DNA from: Phoronis australis
Lineage: Eukaryota; Phoronida; Phoronidae
Reading direction: 5' to 3'
NCBI GenBank assembly: GCA_002633005.1
Contig: NMRA01000006.1
Location: 18,485-82,484 of the forward strand
DNA: 64,000 bases
The translations under genes and the position numbers were made by a program. The notes under the pieces are model-generated. The model was not told where the DNA came from. It ran no database searches and saw only the letters and a list, made by a program, of their open reading frames with translations. Below are positions 1 to 11,880 of this stretch, piece after piece (position 1 is the stretch's first letter; every line of letters starts with the position of its first letter).

Positions 1-2529
1 TACTCACTTTGGTTGATGAGTAGGCCCTATTGAGCGGCATAAGCTACTTGGTGAAAGCCATTCAAACACAGTACTGCAGAGGTCATGAGTTTGATACCTT
101 TCATAAATGTATGTTGCTGCTGGATGATATTCCTATGGGCCAAATAGTTTAAATTGCATTTCTATTGAAACAGCGTGTTCATAGATGTAGGCAATATAAG
201 TTATGAGAAAGTTACAATGCATTGTTACTGATACCCATGTATTCTACTCATTATTTTCTTTCAGTTGAAACACGTTTTATGGTAGTTTTCCTATTTCTGG
301 ATTTTTATTAGTGTAGCAGATAACACCCTTATTAATTATCTTCTTAAATTTTCTGAAGTCGATGGTTAATTAACTAAGAAAGCATTCATGTATTTCCTGA
401 GCGACAAGCTCGATACAAAATTCAAATTTTATTACTTCTCTTGATTCCCTCTAACTCAATATTTCTCAATTTTTAGTACAGAAGAAGACTTTGAAAACAT
501 GCATGATGAAGTGAAAAGACTATAATTCTTGGGAGCTAATGCCCACTCCCATCAACACTGTGCCGGTCATCAATTCCTGCTGTGGACAGATACCTCAAAT
601 TAATGGATTATAGCAAGTCTCACTACTCTGAAAAGTGTGGACTCCGGAATTCTTCAACTGAATTTCAATTAAATCTCAATTGAAACTCAATTGAGTCTCA
701 ATTCCTGTCCCATCTAAAAGTCCAGTGTATTTTTGCGTATTCCCGAGTTACGGTGGGGGAACGCCGGCCACTAGCCTTGGCGCAAAGTTGTAGAAAACTG
801 ACCAGATAAAATCTGGCACAACATAAGTGTCATTAGAAACCACAACCTTTCTTGAGTAAATTAAATTATTTACCGCAGTTGGAAAATTGGCGTTCTATCG
901 TTATTCTGCTGGTAAAATTGTGCTGCAGTTGCATCGGATTTCAGCATCATGAAATATTGCGTCATCTATTATCCTTTTTTACCAATTCCTCAATCAACTG
1001 TTGTTCTTTCACGAGGTTGCGTGCATGTCACAGCAAACTATCGGAAATGGTTTCATTTCATTACAAATTTTTAGAATCTTGATAGAAGTAAACTGAATTT
1101 CAGAACGAATTTTGTTGCTGAGAAGGTGTCACCATCTTCCGAGAGATGACACAAGCTTACTGTTTTCAAAACGACGACATATTTTTATTTGTTACAACAG
1201 GCTGTTGAACGGCTGTTAGGGGCAAAGTGAGTTTCGGTTGACTCCCAGATTTTGCATGCACCCCCGCCGGTCTTTAGCTCTACATGTTGACACAAGTTAC
1301 AAATTTGTAACGCTTTCTATATTATTTAATTTTCTAAGAATTTTTTAAGGAAAATATTCTGTTTGACTTGCTATAATCTTCATAAGGAATACGTTACTGT
1401 AGTAAACAATGTTCGTGTAGCTGTACTAAAAATGAATCTGAAGTAGAAGTGGCAGCTTGTTTGCTGGTAACCCATTGCAACTGACATTTTCGTGTGTTCA
1501 AGTCATCACACATTTGCAAAATTGAATCTTTGAGCATAATCTTGACATCCAATCGCGAAAAGGGTGCTTAAAATGAGCTCCCAGTGCATGAGAACCTAAT
1601 ATATTCACTTATCGCTCGAGAGCTAAGTATACTTCCTTAGGAATTACAATTCCACTATGGCGGCTAGCAGCCATATTAGATTTATCGATGACGTAAGCAA
1701 AATTCCCTTGCCATACAATGTTATGCCTAAAATACTCCAAAAATTGTCTGAATTTATGTGTAGAGATGCCCTTAAATATTTAATAGCACTGTATTTCCAA
1801 TGGAACATGTTTGGCATAATGTGAGATTGACCTTGACCTATTCGCATTACCTTGACCTCCAATCACAAAAATAGTATCAGAATCGATTTTATCATATCTG
1901 AAAACCTATAGTTTGATGTACCATACTTGTTTTAAAAAGCATTTATTGGGACATGCCAATTTCAACATGGCCGATGGCGGCCATCTTAGACTTGAGGGCT
2001 ATCCGGCAAAATCCAGCCTGGCACACAATTTTATTTTGGATTCTGCACCCCAAAATTGGTTAGAATCAATCTTCACATCTGCATTACCCTCAAATGCCCT
2101 CGACACCATTTTCGGAGGCCTTTTTGGAAATTGGAAACTAACGGGCCTATACTGCTCGTCGGAGGGCCGCAAAATCAGGTTACCGTTCCACAGAACCGTC
2201 ATAGCAAACGTTGTACCGCAACAATGATCCATATAACGTATGTGAATATCTAAATAAAGATTCCCCTAACATCTGACCATAGCATATCAAATCAGTTATT
2301 TTTTCGCAACAGCTTTCTGTCAGCAAACACTGAATTAACATGCGCTCACACGGCCTCGGTGCCCGGTCAATTAGTTTATATCATCCAAAGTCGGTAACGC
2401 AGTGATTTATTCATCAATGCTGGCTTCTCAAAACATTTGCACTCAACACTCCAAGTCATTACAAGTTGTATCTAATGAGACTGACTTTGTTTCAGTTTTA
2501 TACAAGCATTGGTTAGTGTGAGAATAATT
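1..2529. other. Gene-free stretch with repeat-like segments
   Basis: No open frame here resembles a known protein, and all are short and stop-bounded. The part from about 1640 to 2010 looks like an old dispersed repeat. It carries 'atggcggc' and 'atggccgatggcggcc' blocks and 'ccttgacct' motifs (1826-1860), and comparable 'ggtcaaggtcaaggtcaa' and 'aaaatggccgcc' blocks recur at 9588-9640. Nothing regulatory is convincing. Confidence 0.6.
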
Positions 2530-2760
2530 CATTTCGAAACAGAACATACAATAATAAACGTCAACGTGGCAACTCGCAATCCCGACTTAGACGAGTACTC
2601 ATCCGACGAAAACTTCACAGGTCGATCGTCAGTCTTCACAGGCTATCAGTTCAATTCGGAATAGACTGATCAAGAAATACTAGAGAGGTTCCGTGAACGT
2701 GCAAAGACAACGGAACACATGGATAGTTCAGAAAACCGTTTGAATGACTAGTCGTTAGTT
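2530..2760 (+). pseudogene. Decayed remnant encoding an acidic SSDE peptide, paired with the THAP-exon locus
   Basis: On the plus strand this reads as a coding-like frame interrupted by one stop. An acidic peptide (ATRNPDLDEYSSDENFTG) leads into GYQFNSE, a stop, then ILERFRERAKTTEHM. The 2530-2640 part matches, in inverted orientation, 28265-28370 beside the THAP exon, where the equivalent peptide is RDPDLD-stop-YSSDEDFSG. The acidic SSDE stretch followed by a GYQF-like motif resembles proteins with P2X7-receptor-like intracellular domains that are multi-copy in marine invertebrates, but this assignment is weak. The in-frame stops in both copies mark them as decayed. I read the pair as two copies of one mobile or multi-copy gene. 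Confidence 0.35.
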
Positions 2761-3244
2761 CTCAAAAAACGTCTGCCTCCAGAGTTCAACGTAAGGCAAT
2801 TTTGAACTTACAAATCGAACGATCCCCAGTTCTTTGACAAGGAATGTTTTCAACAAGAGATAATGTTGTGGTCTGAATTCACTTCGTGGCAAACTACAGA
2901 TGGACATAGTTATATTTACAAATAATACAGTGCTTGCCGATATATGTAGTTCAGAAATAATCAATTTTTGAATTTGGTGCTCGTCTAAACAAGATTTCGT
3001 TTCCGAAAAGTAGGTGTACTCTGCATCCACAGCTGTCAAGATATTCCTCACAATATCGTTGAAGCTGAACTTAGGAGCCCGTTTAAAATCCTTTTGTAAG
3101 CACTCGCTGTCCAATATGGAAAGCCTGATGACAACATTGAACAATAAATGAGATAATTTTTAAAATCTTTGATGTCCATGATGTATTAGCACTTTGCTAA
3201 ACATGTTTGAGTCCTCGTTAAATGAATTTTAAAATATTATTATA

Positions 3245-3352
3245 AAAAATAAGGATAACAAAAACGATAACGAGTAATAGTAGTGACAGTAGTAGTAGTA
3301 TTAATAGTAGTAACAATAGTGATAGTAATGTAATACTAATAAAAATTAGAAT
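3245..3352. repeat. Imperfect (TAG)n / AGT simple repeat
   Basis: Degenerate trinucleotide tract of 'agtagtagtagtattaata' type, with interspersed 'acaatagtgatagtaatg'. It is a microsatellite with no coding potential. Confidence 0.8.
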
Positions 3353-3714
3353 AGGTAGCAAATTCATGTCGTGTCAGCCCGGAGGGCATTCCTATAGAAG
3401 ATGTATACGAAAAGTGCCGCCCAAAAGGGTGTTTTTTCACAGAAAAAATACTCTCCAAAATGGTGTCATTTTCGACAAAACTATAGGCAAAAGGTGCCTT
3501 TCCTGAATTTCGGGAACAGAAGTGTGCGAAAATGTGAGGTTTTACACAAATTAGTCTCTAGGTGGGTCGTTTTTGTTCGAGCAGACTCTCTAAATGGGTA
3601 GGTATTCAAAATTTTCCGGCACCGCTCCTCGTCTAAAAAAACTGCAGTACCCCTCGGCCCTGTCAGATACCACTTGTTCGTGATTTTGGTCATATTCTTT
3701 GCAATATGACGTGG

Positions 3715-3885
3715 ATTTCGTAAAATGTAACAATCGTACATTTATCGCATGTGCGTTTGACGTGAAATGTAACAACTACATAAAATGTAACAACTTGTTA
3801 CATTTTAGGAGAGGCTTAACAACGTAAAATGTAACAATGACATAAAATGTAACAGCTGTTAAATTTTACGAAATTGTTACATCAC
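3715..3885. repeat. Cluster of TAAAATGTAACA motifs in both orientations
   Basis: The motif TAAAATGTAACA or a close variant occurs about five times in the forward direction (near 3721, 3766, 3781, 3826, 3842). It occurs twice inverted (TTGTTACATTTTA near 3797, and a variant near 3858). One pair forms a near-perfect palindrome, TAAAATGTAACAACTTG followed by its inverse. It could be the end of an unrecognised transposon or a multi-site protein-binding array. Confidence 0.6.
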
Positions 3886-4467
3886 GGCGTATCAGTGCTC
3901 ACGAGGTTTTATTAGGTCGCTGAGAAAAAGAACTGACGAAAACATCCTACACCCAGAGGACCAAACAGAAGCCTGGCGAACGAGTCAGTCATCAAACAGG
4001 TTATGCAAAACGTTATGTTGTCAGCCTTATCGTTGCACTGGACGATATTTGAGAAACAATCTCACGAAGGCAATTGGGTTGGGTGAAGATTTCCGATTGT
4101 GCGGGTAATACTTTGGTTCATGTGAATGAACTTTTGGTACGAAGGGGTAGTTTGTGGGGATAATTTCATAACACTCGGTGTCTGATATTTTGCTCCCGGT
4201 TATGCATGCTCCTTGCGAGTGAAGCTAGTGTGATAGCGTGCTTCATTTGTAATGTGCATGGCGATATCTCGACAAAACTTTTGATCTCGCGTTTTCGCGA
4301 GTTTCTTGTGGAATGCAGCCCTGTTTATTCTTAACAACAACAACAACTTCAGGTGGGAGAAATGTGCCCTCGCGAATAACTCGTCATAAAATTGCCCGTT
4401 TTACACATTTTTATGAACGAACCGATCAAGCGCGAAAGCTTCGGCTAAAGTAGTGCACATTAAAAAC
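3886..4467. other. No recognisable feature
   Basis: Unique-looking sequence with a short (AAC)n tract near 4334. No gene or regulatory element could be supported. Confidence 0.5.
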
Positions 4468-4625
4468 CAGGGGCGGATACAGGATTTTGAGTTGAGGGGG
4501 AGCAGGGCAGAGTATTAGCCAGGATTTTGGCCGTCAGATATTTGAACCCCCGAAGTGCCAAATGGAATATGGGAGAACTTTAGGGGGGGGCATGTTCCCG
4601 TTGCCCCCACTTAAATCCGCCACTG
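4468..4625. mobile_element. Short hAT-like MITE (CAGGGGCGGAT termini)
   Basis: The left end CAGGGGCGGATACAGGATTT and right end AAATCCGCCACTG form a terminal inverted repeat around about 158 bp that is rich in G and C runs. The CAGTGGCGGAT terminus type is common for non-autonomous hAT elements in animals. A clean 8-bp target-site duplication is not visible (ttaaaaac versus taaactgc). A related end occurs at 36824. Confidence 0.6.
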
Positions 4626-5539
4626 TAAACTGCCTCCTCTTTAAAAGTTAGACCCTGTAGTTGCCTTCATAGTTTCTGATATAATCCGAAAGAATATCAA
4701 TGTACTTTTTTAGATAATTATAAACTTTAACTTTGGGTATGGAGTCACACAGTCGGAAACCAGACTGAGCTGCCCGACGTCGGGTGGCTTTGCTCCCGGT
4801 AGCAAACAACGGGTTTTAAAGAAATTAGAAATGTTCCGCCTTTATAACATAATCACCTTATATTCTGTTAACGTGACCTTCACAAAAATTTACAATCCCA
4901 AATTAAAGAAATGTGTCGTTAAAAAGGCCCCTTACGCCACAAGGAACTCTTGGAGGTTACTCTCATTTGCAAATAGCACTGATACGCGTAAAGCTACGTC
5001 AGTAGATTAACTATTGGCGTCTTTTTTTTCAAATCACGACAATAGCTTTGCAGCACTGGTACAACTGTTAACAAAATGGCGTGCTGAACATGTTGATACC
5101 ATTCTTTCGCAAATATTGCCAACTTCTTTCGTCACCCTGCTTTTGGTGTTTGATAGCATCCGTACTGTATTTTGATTCCTTACGCCTTGCAACTGCCACG
5201 GGCAACATTCTGATATTCAAAACTTAGCAAACTTGTGTTGCAAGGGGTAACTACCTTCTCCACGACGTGTCTAGGAGTTACATAGAAGCCCTTGCTGTAC
5301 GCAATAAGGTCAGTGCTCACACCACTGATTATTTCTCACAATTTCTACGGGTAGCCTGTAGAATGATTAACTTCAACGTCCAATGAAAGCAAACACTCAT
5401 TACTACCAATGAGCTATACCAGGTACAGACCATTGTTACAGCTGACACCCGTTTAGTCGGTAATTCAGATGATTCCGGTTTTCATATGCCCCCGGCCTAA
5501 TCTTTTTTCTTAATCCCCAGGCTGCCTTGCGTCCGTTGT
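4626..5539. other. No recognisable feature
   Basis: Short, stop-rich frames only. I see no repeat boundary, RNA gene or splice-bounded coding segment here. Confidence 0.45.
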
Positions 5540-5690
5540 CACGTGGGTGAGGCAGCACTGAAAAAAGTGGGGGGCTAAAGCCCTCAGTCCCCCGTGTTTC
5601 ACCGCCTATAGACCATGTGCGGCGTAGCACTCAAAAACGTGGGGCTATAGCCCCGCCCCCAGCCCCCTAAGGTGCGCCGCCCATGTGTCG
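5540..5690. repeat. Dispersed repeat with GGGGCTATAGCCCC core (copy 1)
   Basis: The segment contains two blocks of the pattern 'gcactgaaaaaagtgggg' and 'ggggctatagccccgccccc' ending in 'gccgcccatg'. The same blocks recur at 7618-7770, 30560-30690 and 55075-55160. The palindrome GGGGCTATAGCCCC is its centre. No coding content; probably a short non-autonomous element. Confidence 0.65.
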
Positions 5691-7617
5691 ATCGCTAGGC
5701 AAACGCCAACCTCTGCCACGCTGAAGTAAAGTCGATACAACCAACAATGAACCTCTATTGACGACCTCTATCCGACATAATATCGAGGTAGAAACAACAT
5801 CAATGCAACCAACAATCAACATCGTCCAGTCCAACGAAATGCCAATGCCAATGCTTTTGAAATCCGTTAAGATAACGTTATATCAATTTAAATAAAACCT
5901 CAGTTTGTTGCAATTATGGTTCCCGGACATCCTCACAACGTCGTTGCAACTGGCATCATAAAACTTTAGTCTCTACCCTCTAACGGACACGCAGGGAACC
6001 ATCGAGGGCTGCAACTCTTATTGCCAAATTGGTTACTCTCAATCAAGCACGGCGATAGCCAATGAAACATTTACGAAACAATTCTGTACGGTTTTTATAA
6101 AAAAATGATGATGGAAGACTCGTTTGACGTTTCTCAATCTTAGTAAAAGATTTACAAGTTTTAATTTTAATATCACCAGTTATTAACTCTGTAAGTATTG
6201 ACTCTTTCAGTATTGTTTCAAACAGCTGTTACCCGTCGAGGCCTTGGTTATCATTGATCACTAAACTACATGATTATCTCAAAATATATCATTGTTCCTT
6301 AAACACGTGTGCATGCAAGCATCCACATGCTGCTGATGCGGGCTTCGGGTTGATTCAGAAAACACTTTCGAACATCACCAAGCTTTGATGCTGGCTACAA
6401 TGTAGTTGAATGTTTTCGTCGGCACCGTTTCATACAGACAGAATATATATGCATGCGCTGGTGTCGTAAAGTTTTTTTCAACAGTGCCGAGTTTTCTCCA
6501 GAGACGAGCAATCCACTTTTTTCACAATAAACCGGGTGGGAATAGTTTTATCTGACATCAGCACTTCAGTTGTACAGCCCCGTCTCTCACTAGATAGCAC
6601 CTAGAACGGCCCTCAAGTTTCCGTCTTGACAATATATTTGCTGAGAAACTCAACACCCCAAATACATACTTTGCACAATAGAACGAAGCGCACGCTCAGA
6701 CAGTTGTTGCGTAACACAAAGTGGTCTCAGAAGAAAACTTAGCTGTGAAAAGTTTGAATAGAACTTCACATAGCACTGAACAGAGAATTGCCACAGTGAC
6801 GCAATACAGACATTTGCGCTTTAGAAAATCAATTGAATTTCAGTATATCACTTGGTCGGTAGATCGTATTAGCAGTAATGCTTGATGTTAGTTAACAAAT
6901 GAAACAAGCAACTTTGCTATGAACCAAATTTGTTTACCAATGACACTAAGACTCTTTAACTTAGTTCGTGCAGATAAACTTATTTATCTTTTGGACTTCT
7001 TCGTTACCAGTGAAGTATACTTGAATTTCAACGTGTTTCTTACAGTACTTTAGAATGCTTTTGATTTTGTCTGAGAATTACTCTAACAGCAATCTAATGT
7101 AAATATCCATTCAGTGGAAAATATTGTGATGATTTATTCAAGGAAGACAAACCCACGTCTCGCTCAGCATATTTTTTACAGAGAACATGAAAACATACAG
7201 CAAGGCCAGCTGCCAACCACACAATAATCTGTCTTACCTGACTTTTTGTGAAAAGCTCTGGTTGGTCATGATCAAAACCAAGGTGAGACCGTTGAAATTC
7301 GATGGCCAGCGCTTCTTTACAGCCCATAGTGGTGAAGCGCTCGCACAGCCGCAGCATGCACAAGTACAGACAGAATATACATGTATGTTATACAAAACCG
7401 AATAATCGGCGGGCTCTCTACCTGCACATGTACGTTGCCTGCGGGAGATTGTTATTGAAAGCGACCCCTGGTGGTGTTGCGCTGTTATTGTCGGGATATT
7501 GCAACTTCTCCTTAACTTACGCAAGTCAAAGTTGATTCTGGTTTTAACACTGACTCATTTTCATACCTACGGTCACCGACTAAACAAAACGCCGGCACGC
7601 ATCAATTTCAGTTCAGG
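5691..7617. other. No recognisable feature
   Basis: Unique-looking A/T-rich sequence. A phrase like 'ctaacggacacgcagggaacca' near 5980 recurs as 'ctagcggacacgcaaggaacca' near 25497, so part of it is repeat-derived. No gene is supported. Confidence 0.45.
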
Positions 7618-7770
7618 TCATGGGCGGCGCACAATGAGAGGCTGGGGGACAATAGCCCCACTTTTTCAGTGCTGCACCACCCATGGTCTACCGGCGGTGC
7701 ACCACAGGGGACTGGAGGGCAATAGCCCCCTCCCCCATTTTTTTCAGAGTGCTGCACACAGTCAGGTCTC
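7618..7770. repeat. Dispersed repeat with 'caatagcccc ... gtgctgcaccacccatg' pattern (copy 2)
   Basis: Two tandem half-units of the same short repeat as at 5540-5690. The block 'gggggacaatagccccac' to 'gtgctgcaccacccatg' is followed by a second, more diverged block. It abuts the left end of the duplicated segment that begins at 7780. Confidence 0.6.
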
Positions 7771-7779
7771 GTGTGAAAC

Positions 7780-9479
7780 GCTTCACAAAGGCTCTAAAGC
7801 AAATTAAGGTAAGCAAAGTTTGCCATGCGGTGACTGAAAGAAAAAAACGCATAATTTTAAATCAGCATCTAAAAACTTGCCGACTTAATATCCAAAAAAG
7901 CCAAGACCAGAACCAGCATTGGCGAATGGAATAATTTTACAACACGATTTTTAAATCATTTTTTGTTTTTCTTCTGCGTACTTTGACCGGTGTACTCGGA
8001 GAAACGATGAGTCTTTATATTTATATTTATCTAAAACGTGGAAATGCAACGAGGCAAAACTGGATAGGTGATTATGTTGTCAACAACTTAGCGTTTCGCT
8101 TTTTTGACAATATCTACTGTATATCTTGTTTTCAATTCGAACTTTCCTTGATAGCATTGAATATGTTCACCGGTGTAGGGGCATTCATGCGTTTTATTCA
8201 AATATTCCGTTTATTGGCTTTTCTGTAATCCTACTTCACCTCATGTTGATAGTATTTGTCAAATTCTGCAATTTACTAGGATCAATTCTTACGGTTTTCA
8301 CATCAGTCTTCAGTATGTTAGATATACCTAATTTTGACGCTTTTGGCAGAAGTATTTATTTTACTTTTCTCATTATCTGAACATGAACCAGGATGTTGCA
8401 GCCACCGGCAGCAATGAAGACGTGGTTGATGTATTTCATGTTTTATTCGTCGTTATTGCAGCTGAATTTTCAATGTGAATGTGGTGCTATAACCAGGAGT
8501 GTAATAATCAAGATATTCTGCGTAAAGTCAGATTGTCACATTACTACCCGCAGTGATCCTCGAGGACGCCTTCCCTAGACCCAAGAAATTACTCAAACAC
8601 TTAGACGCGAGAAATCTTCGTTTATGGAACGAAAACAGTATATTAAGTCACATCATTTAACTTTCATTTTGGGTAGTATTACTTTTTGGCGATGCAGTTA
8701 GGCTTACGGAAATCAGCCTCGGTGTATCGCAGTCTTAAAACAGTTGCAAAATTATTAATGTTTTGTCGAGAAAGAGGGCGACAACAGCCGATCTTGCGGA
8801 TGGAGTAGCTTTACAATCGGTTTCGCCACGCATTGCGACAGTTGGTCCCGATTTCCGATACCGTAGCTCAAGTTCGTGACAGGCAATGAGTTGGTTGTCA
8901 AGAGTTTTCTTCGTATGCAAATAATACTGTAATCGAAATAAATCACATTTATATTTTCGAAAGGGTTTGCATCGCTACCTCCTTCCTGATCTGCCAATGA
9001 TAGAGGTGTACAGATAATGCGTTCATTCTACATGTATATCACAACGCATTCAAATATATTCAAATAAACAACCGTGCATTTCATTTTTTCCCGGAATAAT
9101 GGTTTAATCACTGACATGATGTCCCTAAAGATGGGCCTGCAACGTCTTCAGCAGAAACGACGAAAAAGCTAACGTGACAGCTTGGTGCTCTTTACTTTCC
9201 TTTCGCCCCAAAAAGAAGGCGGTGACACACAATTTTGTAATTTTGCACTGCTCAAATGTTCATGTTGTCTTTTAAGGATACCTTTTCCGCTTTATTTTGG
9301 TTATAAACTTCATCAAACCTTTCTTAACGCAAGTTGATTCAGGAGAACCGTTAGTCCAAGTAATGCTGATTCAGCACAACTATAAATGTTTTCATCTCAA
9401 CTGAATTTATTAGCAAAGTTTAGTATAAATTTTATTTGTGATGATGCACCACCGCCTAAAGTGGCCGCCGTAGTGATAG
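7780..9479. repeat. Large direct duplication, copy 1 (partner at 16371-17939)
   Basis: About 1.7 kb that is nearly identical to 16371-17939. The offset is constant (8591 bp) from 7780 to about 8470. Then copy 2 has a 14-bp insertion, and further on it lacks about 145 bp that copy 1 has at about 8838-8985. Similarity stops at 'gtagtgatag', after which the copies diverge. The short open frames inside (for example 81 codons from 7983) match no family I know and are kept only because the DNA is kept. Copy 2 begins directly at an N gap, so the true left boundary is unknown. Confidence 0.9.
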
Positions 9480-10211
9480 TCCAGGCCCTTAACCCGAAAA
9501 CTTTTACACCTCGGATTAAAGCATGAAATTTGGCACACTGATACTTTTTGACATGCTGAATCTCATGGGGGTCGGTTGCCCAAATTTTGAGGTCAAGGTC
9601 AAGGTCAAATCTTGAAAAACAAAATGGCCGCCAAGTAACACTTCTTTGGTTGCTTAAGAGGTGATCACACATTTTAAGGCTAGGTAATGGTACTTTATTA
9701 ACTAGAAATCTATCAAAATGACATTGCAATATATTTTCCTTATAATATGAAAACCCCTCATTTGCATAAATCCAATATGGCAGCCAAAATTTAACTAACC
9801 AACTACAATTTTTACAGAAGCATTTATTTTGATCTGGTGCAAGACTAATAATTCAAAAACAAATAAGTTCTCTTACCAAAAATGAACTAGATTTATCATT
9901 AATTTGATTTGTACAATTATGAAAATTCGGTTGATGTTATGAAAAAGAGGCCAATATATGCATAGCACTTGACAGACTACCAAAAACTCGGAGGCCAGCT
10001 TTGATAAATGACGTTAATATGCTTGTTCTAGCTCCTGTCTACATAATATAAACCGATTGTCAACTGCTTATAATATCAACACAATAAAACGGATTAATGT
10101 CAAATTGTCACTGTAGTTCACAGAATTCAATTAACACTATCATCTGTTCCTTTGCGCCAAGACAAACCATGTCACTGACGTGTTCCCTGGCATTTGCAAA
10201 GTGATGTGCAT
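9480..10211. other. Gene-free stretch with a GGTCAA-rich dispersed repeat
   Basis: Contains 'ggtcaaggtcaaggtcaa' at 9591-9608, 'aaaatggccgccaag' and 'ccaatatggcagcc', resembling the 1640-2010 repeat. Nothing else is recognised. Confidence 0.5.
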
Positions 10212-11880
10212 GCTAAGGAATTATATCCACATCACTTGCCGCATAGTTGTAAGCTCTTGCAACCACACTTAATGAGCTGCTGACCAGCTTTGGACACTTC
10301 AGGCATGTCTGTCCAGCCTGGTGTCCTTTGTTGGTCTGTGTCTCTCTGCCATCCAAACCCCTCTGGACCCCTCTGCCAGCTTGATACAAGCATTTGTTAA
10401 CATTCTTTATCAGTGGAGATTGGGTAAGCGATAAATTTTGGGGGAAAGCTCCTTTTGTAAAGTATTGACCTGGCTGGTTTTGGCTTTTCGATGATAAACG
10501 AGACATGTAAATGTCATTTGTTTTGAACTCCTGACTGTCGATGGTGAGTTGGTGAAAGGAATTAAAATTGTCGGCATGAGAATGCCTGAGTAGCATCAGG
10601 GTTAGCTTTCCATGTCTTCCATGCTGTTTTCTTTCCTTTTCCATAGAACTGGGATGCTGTGCCCGACCCTGTTAAGGCATAAAACTGGTAGAGCTACACA
10701 CAAATCGTACCCAAGCTGGTCAAACACGCTACTGGCAAAGAGCTCCCGCGCGTTCTTTCCAGCTTTAACCACTACCCGTACTAGAATTGCTGGCTGCAAA
10801 GCCTTAAACTGATCAAAACGCCAATAAGAACGACCACAGCATCAGTATCCAATGTAGTAACCAGTATTTTCTGATTACCTTTGATTAAACGTCTGCAATG
10901 TACAAGCCCATAGGGGTGTCCGACTCCTCATGATCGCACGGTGGTATGTCAGAACCAGAGGAAAGAACAGACTGGCCGTAGGTAACATATATGTCTTGTT
11001 CTGGAGAACAGGCGATTGTCAAACAATTCCTCTTAATTCTTCGAGTTTTGCAAGAAATTCCGGAAGTTCAGAGACAGTCGAATTTGGGGTGAAACTTTGG
11101 CAAGGTCACCTGAACCTCTATTAGCTTTTGCGGTGGCCTTCAAGCTGCCTTCGGTGTAAGCATCTGCAAACACAATGTCAACTCTACTACAGTTGTGAAG
11201 TTTAGAATGTGCCCACAGAACTGTCTGAATGTGACTGATTTGTTTGGAGAAAAGCTGTGCACAATAGCTGGTTGATCAAAGACTTTGACATCGACGGATT
11301 CAGGAACGTCTGGATGAGGAAATTCCAACATGTTAAGTAACTGTGACTTCTGTGAAGGTAAACGGAGACTGCCGTTTTGGTTCAGGGATGGTGGCCAAGA
11401 ATGATTCTCATGCATAAGAAAATCATCCAGGTTAGCTTCTAGAAATTGACTAGCTACAAAAAGCTGACTGGGCTGCAGTCTTTCTTGATGTCATCCATGC
11501 GTTGCTGAGTGGCTCTTTTTGCCTTCCCGCTAGCTTTTTTGAAAACAGCAAACTTGTATTTTCTTGATAGGAGTCTTTACTAGTTGTGACTTTACAATTA
11601 GGACTGTTTGCTTATAGTTGTCATATTGCTGTTTTCCAGTCACTTCGATAATCTGAAGTCTTGTAGCGTATCTATCGTCATAAGTTTATCACAGTGGTCA
11701 AAGAAAGGGTTTCTCTTGGCTGAAATTCCATCTTACACCACACAAACTGTTCACATGGTTTTTAAAGTTGTTCTGGAAGGATGTCCTGTCTTTGTGGCGG
11801 CTTGTCTCCTCACTATTGTCTTCAAAACGCTATTGACAATAAAACTCACCAACCAGACTAGCTCGCTCCCAAACACTATT
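10212..11880 (-). pseudogene. Frameshifted copy of a multi-copy invertebrate protein family (CGCK / GKGKK-W family)
   Basis: Read on the minus strand and switching frames several times, this segment shows, in order: LDDFLMHENHSWPPSLNQNG with RLPSQKSQLL (about 11430-11320), VFDQPAIVHSF (about 11290), VDIVFADAYTEGSLKATAK (about 11180-11125), DIYVTYGQSVLSSGSDIPPC then DHEESDT (about 11000-10910), TTLDTDAVVVLIGVF (about 10850), a FDQLGYDLCVALPVL stretch, YGKGKKTAWKTW (about 10640), and near the C-terminus WTDMPEVSKAGQQLIKCGCK (about 10310-10250). From memory this order matches a family of uncharacterised, highly repeated proteins in marine invertebrate genomes (typical forms: PPSLS..G.LR, YVTSG, CNHEEADTR, GCDTTS.F.GKGKK, LPEASKAC.EL.KCGCKK). 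Here the GCDTTS block has become NRVGHSIPV. Multiple frameshifts mean it is not functional. The likely origin is a transposon-associated gene, but its biochemical role is unknown. Confidence 0.72.

Noticed and set aside
2755-3144. 129-codon minus-strand frame
   Set aside because: It is reasonably long, but I found no motif or family, and it abuts a plus-strand coding-like remnant. I could not support it as a gene.
7983-8380. 81- and 84-codon frames kept in both copies of the large duplication (also 16574-16971)
   Set aside because: Conservation is explained by recent duplication of the DNA. The frames overlap each other and are compositionally A/T-driven.
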